From GWF2-43-63 sp035390965 (GTDB lineage: Bacteria; Bacteroidota; Bacteroidia; Bacteroidales; DTU049): DNA of 21,579 nucleotides. Shown one piece after another: positions 7,662-14,091 of the stretch (positions within the stretch are counted from its first letter, which is position 1; each line of letters begins with the position of its first letter). Where the stretch lies: positions 1-21,579 of the forward strand of contig DAOPKE010000049.1 in NCBI GenBank assembly GCA_035390965.1, given 5' to 3'. The position numbers and the translations under genes are program-made. Below the pieces are notes generated by a model. It had not been told where the DNA came from and ran no database searches. It was given only the letters and a program-made list of their open reading frames with translations.

Positions 7662-8321
7662 TTACAAAATTGGTTCTGTAACAGATAGCCGGAGTCTGTA
7701 TATCACCGACACAATAATCAGACTCAGTATTGCCGAAAAGAAGCACCAGACCGACACGAAGTAATCGAGATAGAAAATGCCAGTAACGAGATAGGCAATA
7801 AAGACAGAAACACCAAACAGCTTCATGCCTTTTACAGAAGAAAACATCAGGGATCCGATGGTAGCCATGGCATAGAAAACGCTGACGATCGGTGTCATAA
7901 TAACAGGATATCCGAAAGTGTAGAAGATATGACACTCCTGAATTACGCCATCTACCGGAAAAATCATCATGCAGGACAGAAAATACAGCGACACCAGAAT
8001 TCCGGTTGCCAACATGATTTTCAGTATTTTTTTCTTTTTTTCGCTGGTTTCAAGTTTCAAAACAGCGAATGGCACCCACGTTGGCCAGAAAATCTGTGCA
8101 AAAAACAAAAACAGATAAGTACAGGGTTCTTTAAATATGGCATATTCGGAATTTGAAAGCGACAGCCACAGAAATCCTTCGGCAAATTGCTGTGCTGCAA
8201 AAAGAAGGGGAATGCCTGCAAATGGGAGCTGCTGTGGTTTTGTGGTTTTCTTTAACGCTACCGCGCCGATGGCAGTCAGTACTGCTCCTGCTGCGAAACT
8301 GGCTGTGGCTGAGAAACACAT
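7662..8321 (-). CDS. DUF6629-like integral membrane protein, 219 aa
   Basis: It starts MCFSATASFAAGAVLTAIGA, the characteristic opening of the DUF6629 family. About seven hydrophobic segments can be marked, near residues 7-23, 35-55, 68-88, 102-121, 134-156, 167-184 and 190-209, with a Lys-rich loop (SEKKKKILK) at 93-101 that should face the cytoplasm. EPC (65-67), EC (129-130) and the N-terminal CF are conserved-looking cysteines. Function is not known. It appears to be a single-gene unit. Confidence 0.75.
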   Translation of the reverse strand: MCFSATASFAAGAVLTAIGAVALKKTTKPQQLPFAGIPLLFAAQQFAEGFLWLSLSNSEYAIFKEPCTYLFLFFAQIFWPTWVPFAVLKLETSEKKKKILKIMLATGILVSLYFLSCMMIFPVDGVIQECHIFYTFGYPVIMTPIVSVFYAMATIGSLMFSSVKGMKLFGVSVFIAYLVTGIFYLDYFVSVWCFFSAILSLIIVSVIYRLRLSVTEPIL

Positions 8322-8357
8322 AAATTAAAAGATTTAAAGAAGAGTTTTAATTCTCAT

Positions 8358-8383
8358 CAAAAGTACTACGAATTTTGATGCAA
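8358..8383 (-). promoter_or_regulatory. Possible promoter of the DUF6629-like gene
   Basis: The minus strand reads TACTTTTG at 8365-8358, matching TAnnTTTG, with TTG at 8383-8381. The 15-nt spacer is shorter than usual, so this is a weak call. Confidence 0.35.
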
Positions 8384-8436
8384 TTTTTTCTCACTGAATA
8401 TATTAAAAAGGTGTAACAAAGAATTAATACTTGCAA

Positions 8437-8781
8437 TCAATGCAATAAATATAATTCTCCACTGTAATCATGTTGCAGTCCGTCAGTGAATTCCGCATGC
8501 AGATAATAGTAGTAAAGCCCGCCTGAAATGCTACTTCCGGGATTCCAGCAGGTATATATGTTTGTAGTTCTCCACATCTCAATTCCATCCTGGTCGGTCA
8601 CAATCAGCAGGCATTTCGCGACATCGTCGGCATCGATGCACCACATTTCATTATATGCGTCATTGTCGGGTGAAAAAGAATTTGGAATGCGGATACGCTC
8701 ATCCCAGTTATGGTCATAATTATTCTCACACGAATAAAGGAATGAGAAAGCAATGATGATAAAGAAGAATTTTGCTTTCAT
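8437..8781 (-). CDS. Small lipoprotein with gliding-motility-type C-terminal domain, 114 aa
   Basis: MKAKFFFIIIAFSFLYSC is a lipoprotein signal (lipobox LYSC, Cys18). Nearly all of the rest is one domain with the layout of the type B (CHU_C) sorting domain used in type IX secretion: RIPNSFSPDNDAYNEMW (31-47, the usual 'PNaFSPNgDg.Nd.f'), LLIVTDQDGIEMW (58-70, usual 'IfdRwG..vf'), GGLYYYYL (87-94, usual 'GvYyYil') and YSGELYLL at the end. The Arg-Trp of the consensus is replaced by Asp-Gln. ATG 8781 is chosen because it opens the signal peptide; a start at 8835 would overlap the upstream gene. That gene, PorP/SprF-like, ends 4 nt away, so the two are an operon. Having both a lipid anchor and this domain is unusual. 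Confidence 0.75.
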   Translation of the reverse strand: MKAKFFFIIIAFSFLYSCENNYDHNWDERIRIPNSFSPDNDAYNEMWCIDADDVAKCLLIVTDQDGIEMWRTTNIYTCWNPGSSISGGLYYYYLHAEFTDGLQHDYSGELYLLH

Positions 8782-8785
8782 GAGA

Positions 8786-9667
8786 TCAGAGATTAATTGA
8801 AAAAACAAGCCGTGATTGCTGTAAAGAAAATTCATCTGAAACGGGCCTTATAAAAGCAAATGATGCTACTCCGACAGAAATTTTCTTTCCGGAATACATT
8901 AGCATAACTCCGCCAGATTTATTTGTTGAGAGCTGAATTCCCAGACAAACGCGGTGAAACTGATAGGTCGATTCAATATTGAAAATGTGATGTTGAAGCT
9001 GATTCATTCTCCATCCTGTGGCGATTGTGCGGAATCCGTTCCGGGAATCATTGTGATATCCTGCTGTAACCCTCATTCCGCCCGTGTATTCATTGTATGA
9101 AACAAAGCTGATATTGGGTGTAGTCAGGTCATAAAACCTTGCCGTAGCAAACATGTGCGGTGCTGTAAAAACCAGATGTCCGTGAAAGGTTGCAACAGCA
9201 TTGCTTAACTGATCTATCGGCTTAACCTGATTTGACTCAATTATTGTGTCTGGAATTGTTAGCTGATCGGGAAAGACAAGACTCTCCCAGTTTAATTTTC
9301 GTGCAAGCACCTGAAAGGACATTCCTGCTGCCAAAGAATAATCCGGATTTTTCAAAAAATCGTACAGTACGCTTATTCCACCATTTGAAGTTTTGTACAT
9401 GTATGATGCAGTGTAATTCCAGTCCGCCGTGTAGGTGAAACGCGATTTTTTTGACGGATTGAAACAGATTTCTGCATCGGAATTGATATAAACCGATGGC
9501 TTGTCAACTGAAAAACCGGGTCCGGCCGATGCTTTAAAAAAGGCCTCTCCGGGATTCTGCGGAAAAACAGAACAGGCTTCACCCGGAAACAAAACCGGCA
9601 CCCGGAGCGAATCCTGTGCGGTCGATAAAAATGGAATCAATAGAAAAAGACAGATGTATTTTCGCAT
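8786..9667 (-). CDS. PorP/SprF-like outer-membrane protein, 293 aa
   Basis: A signal peptide (MRKYICLFLLIPFLSTAQ) is followed by repeated amphipathic strands ending in SRLVFSINL. The motifs LFPGEACSVFPQNPGEAFFK, the TADWNYTA strand, the GISVLYDF and AGMSFQV segments and the late GIQLSTNKSGG fit the PorP/SprF family. Members of that family help deliver or anchor proteins with type B C-terminal domains exported by type IX secretion. Its immediate downstream partner is a lipoprotein with such a domain. ATG 9667 is chosen over in-frame starts at 9676 and 9823, which precede or overlap the -7 promoter box at 9688-9695. It is shorter than some family members but complete. Confidence 0.75.
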   Translation of the reverse strand: MRKYICLFLLIPFLSTAQDSLRVPVLFPGEACSVFPQNPGEAFFKASAGPGFSVDKPSVYINSDAEICFNPSKKSRFTYTADWNYTASYMYKTSNGGISVLYDFLKNPDYSLAAGMSFQVLARKLNWESLVFPDQLTIPDTIIESNQVKPIDQLSNAVATFHGHLVFTAPHMFATARFYDLTTPNISFVSYNEYTGGMRVTAGYHNDSRNGFRTIATGWRMNQLQHHIFNIESTYQFHRVCLGIQLSTNKSGGVMLMYSGKKISVGVASFAFIRPVSDEFSLQQSRLVFSINL

Positions 9668-9687
9668 AAATAACATTTTATTGCCAA

Positions 9688-9719
9688 CAAATATAAACGA
9701 TAATGTGATCCAAATCAAA
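9688..9719 (-). promoter_or_regulatory. Promoter of the PorP-like/lipoprotein operon
   Basis: The minus strand has TTTG at 9719-9716, a 20-nt spacer, and TATATTTG at 9695-9688. Both match the Bacteroidota consensus. Confidence 0.7.
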
Positions 9720-9771
9720 ATATTTTTGTAACAAACGGATTTTCCTTCTTGCGTTGTATCACAAATTTTTC

Positions 9772-9837
9772 TGGGCGCGCGTCTCACGCTTGCAGCCACG
9801 TAAAACGCGGCAAGCTGTTTCACGTTGACGCGTGACC
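9772..9837 (+). repeat. GC-rich dispersed repeat, copy 2
   Basis: It shares TGGGCGCGCGT, GCTTGCAGC and ACGTTGACGCGTGACC with copy 1 (7165-7210). It carries an extra segment that inverts the middle, GCTTGC (9788-9793) pairing with GCAAGC (9810-9815), so it can fold back. Confidence 0.75.
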
Positions 9838-9898
9838 ACTCTCCTCTACAGGTGCTGCGCGCGTTTTACCCCGGGCTCCGCCATGGGCTAAAGTATTT

Positions 9899-9913
9899 TG
9901 CGCCTTCAGCGCA
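9899..9913. repeat. Small intergenic hairpin
   Basis: TGCGC-CTTCA-GCGCA. It belongs to a GC-rich palindromic stretch (about 9850-9950) that precedes a heptad array. Together with the repeats at 9772 and 9952 this accounts for most of the 361-bp spacer 9668-10028. Confidence 0.5.
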
Positions 9914-9951
9914 TCTGATTGTACTTCGTAGCTTTTTTGACGGCTTCGCCA

Positions 9952-9993
9952 CTGACAACTGACGACTGGCTACTGACCACTGACAACTGAACA
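9952..9993. repeat. Heptad array B
   Basis: Six heptamers, CTGACAA, CTGACGA, CTGGCTA, CTGACCA, CTGACAA, CTGAACA, the reverse-complement form of array A. It ends 9 nt before the -7 box of the next operon. Confidence 0.85.
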
Positions 9994-10002
9994 CTATTTT
10001 TG

Positions 10003-10010
10003 TATCTTTG
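10003..10010 (+). promoter_or_regulatory. -7 box of the epimerase/synthase/phosphatase operon
   Basis: TATCTTTG matches TAnnTTTG, 18 nt before the ATG at 10029. No TTG is seen at -33; array B occupies that position, just as array A does for the gene starting at 5527. Confidence 0.6.
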
Positions 10011-10028
10011 CTCCGTATTCAATAACAA

Positions 10029-11033
10029 ATGAAAATTTCTGCTTCGCTATATAGTGCTAATGCAACCGATTTGCGTGAATTGGTGCGTGAACTCGATGCC
10101 TATCAGTCCGATTGGTTTCACATCGATTGCAATGATGATTCATCGGTTTTTGAGGATATTCGCGAAATACGAAAGTATTCTGATACGCCAATAGATTTGC
10201 ATATCATCAGCCCGGAGCCGCATAAATTCTATGATGTGATTGTGGAAACCGGCGTTGAATATGTAACCCTGCAATTTGAAACCATTGAAAACTGGCATCC
10301 AATGCCGGATTCGTATAAGGGTCAGCTTGGAATTGCCATCACAACCGATACGGATATTTCTGTTTTCGATCGTTTTGCCAATCAGGCCTCTTTTATTTTG
10401 TTCATGGCCACAACGCCCGGAAAGAGCGGGGAACCGTTTCAGCAAAAGAATTTCAGAAAGATCCGCGAATTCCGAAACAAATATCCCGACAAAAAGATTC
10501 ATGTGGATGGCGGCATCAATGCTGAGCTATCATTTATTCTTCGCAACATGGGAGTTTCGGCTGTTGTTGTTGGTTCTTATTTGTTGCGGCAGGAATTTAT
10601 TGGTTCGGCTATGATGAAGCTTCGCAGCAACACCGGAAGCGAATATTATGTCAGCGATTTCATGCTGAAGCGCGATGAAATCCCAGCTGTAACAAAGAAT
10701 AATTATTCGTTTCCACAATTACTGAAAGTGATTGATGACTATAAACTTGGTTTTGCAAACATTGTCGATGAAAATGACACCCTTTTGGGAATCGCATCCA
10801 TGGCCGATGTCAGAAAGGCGTTGCTGAAATACTGGCCCAACCTTGATGACCTTAAAGTGGAGGATGTGATGAATCCGCATCCGGCTTTGATTCAAAGCTC
10901 AAACACTGTTTTCGATATGCTTGATTATGTGAATAATCTTTCATTTCCGGTATTGTTTTTACCTGTGACCGATGACAACGGAAAACTTGTAGGAACAGTG
11001 AAATTCAACAATCTCATAAAAGGCGAATTATGA
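10029..11033 (+). CDS. Ribulose-phosphate-3-epimerase-like domain fused to a CBS pair, 334 aa
   Basis: Residues 1-200 are a TIM barrel like ribulose-5-phosphate 3-epimerase. SLYSAN (6-11) matches the N-terminal SLLSAD, and the metal ligands His31, Asp33 (FHID), His58 (DLHI) and Asp160 (VDGG) are all kept. The phosphate loop differs: FMATTPGKSGEPF instead of the usual MSVNPGFGGQKF. Residues 207-334 are two CBS domains (VSDFML...LGIASMADVRKALL and VEDVMNPHP...KLVGTVKFNNLIK). These resemble the CBS pair of KdsD, the arabinose-5-phosphate isomerase that also acts on ribulose-5-phosphate. The stop overlaps the next start (ATGA), so it is coupled to the DAHP-synthase-like gene. The substrate may be ribulose-5-phosphate or another pentose phosphate, and CBS domains suggest nucleotide control. 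Ordinary epimerases are about 220 aa without CBS. Confidence 0.8.
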   Translation: MKISASLYSANATDLRELVRELDAYQSDWFHIDCNDDSSVFEDIREIRKYSDTPIDLHIISPEPHKFYDVIVETGVEYVTLQFETIENWHPMPDSYKGQLGIAITTDTDISVFDRFANQASFILFMATTPGKSGEPFQQKNFRKIREFRNKYPDKKIHVDGGINAELSFILRNMGVSAVVVGSYLLRQEFIGSAMMKLRSNTGSEYYVSDFMLKRDEIPAVTKNNYSFPQLLKVIDDYKLGFANIVDENDTLLGIASMADVRKALLKYWPNLDDLKVEDVMNPHPALIQSSNTVFDMLDYVNNLSFPVLFLPVTDDNGKLVGTVKFNNLIKGEL

Positions 11034-12022
11034 TCATTCAACTCAGAAAAAATATTTCAAACCCTCAGATTGATACACTGGCAGCGGCTTACGAAGGTGT
11101 CGTTGTCAATTACAACTCGAATGTTCTGGTGGTTACACCTTCCGCAATCAAAAACATTGATTCAAAGTTTGACGACATCGTTGAGAAAAACTGGGTGTTG
11201 GATTCCGACATACAGCTTTCTTCAAGGAAATTTAAAACTGAAACCAGAAAAATCAGTATTGGCAGATATACAAGCGGAAGTGCGCAGACTTTACTGACCA
11301 TCGGTCCCTGCGGTGTCGAAGGTGAGGAAATGATGGAGCAAACGGCAAAGCTCATTGTTGAGTCAGGACTGACAAGTATTCGTGCTGGCGCTTTCAAACC
11401 CCGCACTTCGCCTTATAGTTTTCAGGGAATGGGCGAAGATGGATTGAAGTTGTTGGCGAAAATGCGTGAGAAATATGGATTGTCAGTTGTTACCGAAGTG
11501 CGCGACAGTACTCATGTTCAGCTTGTGCTCGATTATGCCGATGTAATTCAGATTGGTGCCAAGGCAATGTACGATCATGGTATTCTGCGCGCCTGTGGCC
11601 GTTCACAGAAGCCCATATTAATTAAGCGCGGATTCGGAACAACATTGCAGGAGTTTGTACAGGCCGCTGAATTTGTGTTGTCGGGCGGAAATCCGAATGT
11701 CATTTTATGTGAGCGAGGCATCAGGACATTTGAAACGAAATCGCGATTCACGCTGGATTTGTGTGGTGTTGCGTATTTGAAAGAAAATACGAATCTTCCG
11801 GTAATTCTCGATCCGAGTCATGCCATGGGATATGCATACGGAGTTCCTGACCTGGCGCGGGCATGCATGGCTATGGGTGTTGACGGTTTGCTGATTGAAG
11901 TGCATCCAAATCCTGCGGTGGCGAAATCAGATGCATCGCAGCAATTGAATCATGAAACATTCAGAAATTTGTTTGAATCATTGAAACCCATTGCTGCTGC
12001 GGTTGGACGGACTATTGTTTAG
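11030..12022 (+). CDS. DAHP-synthase-like enzyme (class I-beta fold), 330 aa
   Basis: The closest pattern is 3-deoxy-7-phosphoheptulonate synthase of the Thermotoga type, including the N-terminal ferredoxin-like domain (residues 1-70). Metal ligands are present: Cys94 (IGPCGVE), His264 (DPSH), Glu290 (IEVHP) and Asp301 (SDASQQ). PEP/phosphate motifs KPRTSPYSFQG (123-133), KRGF (199-202) and CERGIRTF (227-234) are intact. Two substrate-site segments deviate: IGAKAMYDHG (175-184) where the family has IGARNMQNF, and DPSHAMGYAYGVPD (261-274). It may therefore be a normal shikimate-pathway entry enzyme or a paralogue that joins PEP to a different aldose phosphate. The coupled CBS-epimerase gene and a following KdsC-type phosphatase favour looking at the second possibility. 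It lacks the KdsA signature GPCVIES. Confidence 0.8.
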   Translation: MIIQLRKNISNPQIDTLAAAYEGVVVNYNSNVLVVTPSAIKNIDSKFDDIVEKNWVLDSDIQLSSRKFKTETRKISIGRYTSGSAQTLLTIGPCGVEGEEMMEQTAKLIVESGLTSIRAGAFKPRTSPYSFQGMGEDGLKLLAKMREKYGLSVVTEVRDSTHVQLVLDYADVIQIGAKAMYDHGILRACGRSQKPILIKRGFGTTLQEFVQAAEFVLSGGNPNVILCERGIRTFETKSRFTLDLCGVAYLKENTNLPVILDPSHAMGYAYGVPDLARACMAMGVDGLLIEVHPNPAVAKSDASQQLNHETFRNLFESLKPIAAAVGRTIV

Positions 12023-12115
12023 TAGTTCTTTATATCTCTTCGACGGTGTTTATCCTGTAGAATGCAGGGCTCAGAGTGACAGCAAAGACAAAGAGTAAAT
12101 ATTGAAAAGCAAACC

Positions 12116-12954
12116 ATGAAAACATTCATCAGCAATCTGAAAAAAATAATGGAGACCGAAGGTCTTGATTTATCTGAGCTTTCGGCCAGATGCGGGATTG
12201 ACAAAAGTGTCATGCAATCTTTCCTGGATGGGAAAAATTGGCCGAAGCCCTCGGAATTGGCTCAGATGGCTGATTACATGAGCTTGCCTTNNNNNNNNNN
12301 NNNNNNNNNNNNNNNNNNNNNNNNNNNNNNNNNNNNNNNNNNNNNNNNNNNNNNNNNNNNNNNNNNNNNNNNNNNNNNNNNNNNNNNNNNAATTGGCCGA
12401 AGCCCTCGGAATTGGCTCAGATGGCTGATTACATGAGCTTGCCTTTTGAAAGTCTTTTATGTCCTGCTGCAGAAATTCCTGCTGATTTTGAATGTAAGCT
12501 GCTTGCCATCGATATCGACGGAGTTATGACTGATGGCGGAATGTATGTCACTTCCGATCAGAAGGAAATGAAGAAATTCAATACCCGCGACGGCATGGCC
12601 ATGAGAATTGCCGCCCGGCTCGGCATCGAAGTTGGCTTCATCAGTAATGGACAGATGGAAGGGCTGATTGGTTATCGTGCTGAAATGATTCACGTGAAGC
12701 GCTGGTACGTGGGCAATGAAAAGAAACTTCCAGTGCTTGAAAACTGGTGTCTTGAGTTGGGAATCAGTCTGTCGCAGGTTGCTTTTATCGGCGATGACAT
12801 CAATGATCTTGAGGTGATGCAGCAGGTTGGTTTGAGTGCTTGTCCTGCCGATGCAGTGCCTGCCATTAAAGCTGTTTCAAAAATTGTTTTGCAGACCAAG
12901 GGTGGACATGGCTGCGTGAGGGAGTTCGGCGAAATGCTGGGATGGACGCGGTAG
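12116..12954 (+). CDS. HTH-KdsC-type HAD phosphatase, about 227 aa, split by a false gap
   Basis: The reading frame is broken by 100 Ns (12291-12390) with the same 55 bp on both sides. Removing 12291-12445 restores one frame of 228 codons including the stop. In the merged protein, residues 4-60 form a lambda-repressor/XRE-like helix-turn-helix (LSELSARCGIDKSVMQSFLD). Residues 75-227 are a HAD phosphatase of the KdsC kind: motif I DIDGVMTDGG (Asp81, Asp83), FNTRDGMAMR (103-112), motif II FISNG (Ser125), Lys151/152 and motif IV GDDIND (174-179). KdsC hydrolyses Kdo-8-phosphate; relatives act on KDN-9-phosphate or sialic-acid phosphates. It starts 93 nt after the synthase stop with no obvious promoter between, so it is probably co-transcribed. 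An N-terminal HTH on this enzyme is unusual. Confidence 0.8.
12291..12390. other. Spurious 100-N scaffold gap
   Basis: The 55 bases at 12236-12290 and 12391-12445 are identical (AATTGGCCGAAGCC... to ...GCTTGCCTT). Two contig ends overlap but were joined with a default-size gap instead of merged. The gap hides no sequence; deleting it together with one copy restores the frame. Confidence 0.9.
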
Positions 12955-12961
12955 ATTAAGT

Positions 12962-13032
12962 ATTCAGTAATCAGTAGCCAGTAGTCAGTTTGAAATTTAA
13001 AACTGACCACTGACTACTCACCACTGGCTACT
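12962..13032. repeat. Heptad array C, inverted pair
   Basis: Left arm in CAG orientation (ATTCAG, TAATCAG, TAGCCAG, TAGTCAG; 12962-12989), spacer GAAATTTAA, and right arm in CTGACC orientation (13000-13032: CTGACCA, CTGACTA, CTCACCA, CTGGCTA). The arms pair imperfectly into a long hairpin 8 bp after the phosphatase stop, with a T8 run at 13040-13047, so it may serve as a terminator. Confidence 0.8.
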
Positions 13033-13092
13033 ATTATAATTTTTTTTGTACATTTTCCGAATTGAATAATATTTCTATTTTTCAAGTATATC

Positions 13093-13118
13093 TTGGGTTG
13101 TATTTTTTCTTACCTTTG
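13093..13118 (+). promoter_or_regulatory. Promoter of prs-rplY
   Basis: TACCTTTG at 13111-13118 matches TAnnTTTG and lies 15 nt before the ATG. TTG at 13093-13095 with a 15-nt spacer is a weaker -33 candidate. Confidence 0.55.
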
Positions 13119-13133
13119 CAAAAAATTTGAAAT

Positions 13134-14081
13134 ATGGACTCCAAAGTGGCTCTGTTTTCTGGTCAGGCAACTCGTCCTTTAGCTGAAAAAATCGCTGAAT
13201 CCTACGGTGTTAAGTTGGGAAATGTAGAATTGATGCGGTTTTCAGATGGAGAGTTTCAGGTTTCCTTTGAGCAGACATTGCGTGGATCAGAGTTATTTCT
13301 GATTCAATCCACGATGGCGCCGAGCGAAAATCTTTTTGAGCTGTTGTTGATGGTTGATGCAGCCAAACGAGCTTCAGCGCATCACATCAACGCTGTGATA
13401 CCGTATTTCGGGTTTGCGCGTCAGGATCGGAAAGATAAGCCCAGAGTGGCAATCGGTGCAAAAATGGTTGCCAACCTGTTGATGGCTGCCGGTGTTGACC
13501 GGGTGATTACGATTGATTTGCATGCTGATCAAATTCAGGGTTTTTTTGACATACCTGTAGATCATTTATTTGCATCTTCAATTTTCATTCCTTATCTGCA
13601 AAGTCTGAATCTGGGCAACAACATTGTGATGGCTTCGCCGGATACAGGCGGCACCAAGCGTGCCAATGCATATTCAAAGTATTTGGATTGCGATATGGCC
13701 ATTTGTTATAAGCAGCGTTCGAAACCGAATCAAATCAGCAACATGACTTTGATTGGTGATGTAGATGGAAGAGACGTTGTATTGCTTGACGATATTGTTG
13801 ATACTGCAGGAACGCTTTGTAAGTCGGCTGAATTGATGATGAATGCCGGAGCGAAAAGTGTTCGCGCCATGTGTACACATGGTGTTTTCAGCGGGAAAGC
13901 ATATGAAAATATTGACAATTCTGTTTTAACAGAACTAATAGTAACCGACACCATTACCAAGGATCACAAATCATCCAAAGTAAAGGTGCTTTCAGTGGCT
14001 GAATTGCTGGCGGATGTTATAAAACGAAATCTCACATGTGAGTCAATCAGCACTCACTTTAATTTAAACACTCTAATCTAA
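13134..14081 (+). CDS. prs: Ribose-phosphate pyrophosphokinase (PRPP synthase), 315 aa
   Basis: Makes PRPP from ribose-5-phosphate and ATP for nucleotide, histidine, tryptophan and NAD synthesis. FSDGEF (36-41), the ATP-site YFGFARQDRKDKPR segment (95-108), the metal-binding IDLHADQIQGFF (about 147-158) and the PRPP loop VVLLDDIVDTAGTL (about 215-228) are all present. The length is standard for class I enzymes. The C-terminal tail (SISTHFNLNTLI) is slightly extended. It is followed after 10 nt by rplY, the common prs-rplY arrangement, and the two should be one transcript ending at the hairpin at 14725. Confidence 0.97.
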   Translation: MDSKVALFSGQATRPLAEKIAESYGVKLGNVELMRFSDGEFQVSFEQTLRGSELFLIQSTMAPSENLFELLLMVDAAKRASAHHINAVIPYFGFARQDRKDKPRVAIGAKMVANLLMAAGVDRVITIDLHADQIQGFFDIPVDHLFASSIFIPYLQSLNLGNNIVMASPDTGGTKRANAYSKYLDCDMAICYKQRSKPNQISNMTLIGDVDGRDVVLLDDIVDTAGTLCKSAELMMNAGAKSVRAMCTHGVFSGKAYENIDNSVLTELIVTDTITKDHKSSKVKVLSVAELLADVIKRNLTCESISTHFNLNTLI

Positions 14082-14091
14082 AACAAACAAA

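Noticed and set aside
8782..8835. Upstream start of the small lipoprotein
   Set aside because: It would overlap the preceding gene and place 18 residues before a clear lipoprotein signal.
9668..9823. N-terminal extension of the PorP/SprF-like protein
   Set aside because: It overlaps the promoter and the GC-rich repeat; the signal peptide begins at 9667.
11030..12022. Calling the synthase KdsA
   Set aside because: It has GPCGVE, KPRTSPYSFQG and the N-terminal ferredoxin-like domain of class I-beta DAHP synthases, not the KdsA motif GPCVIES.
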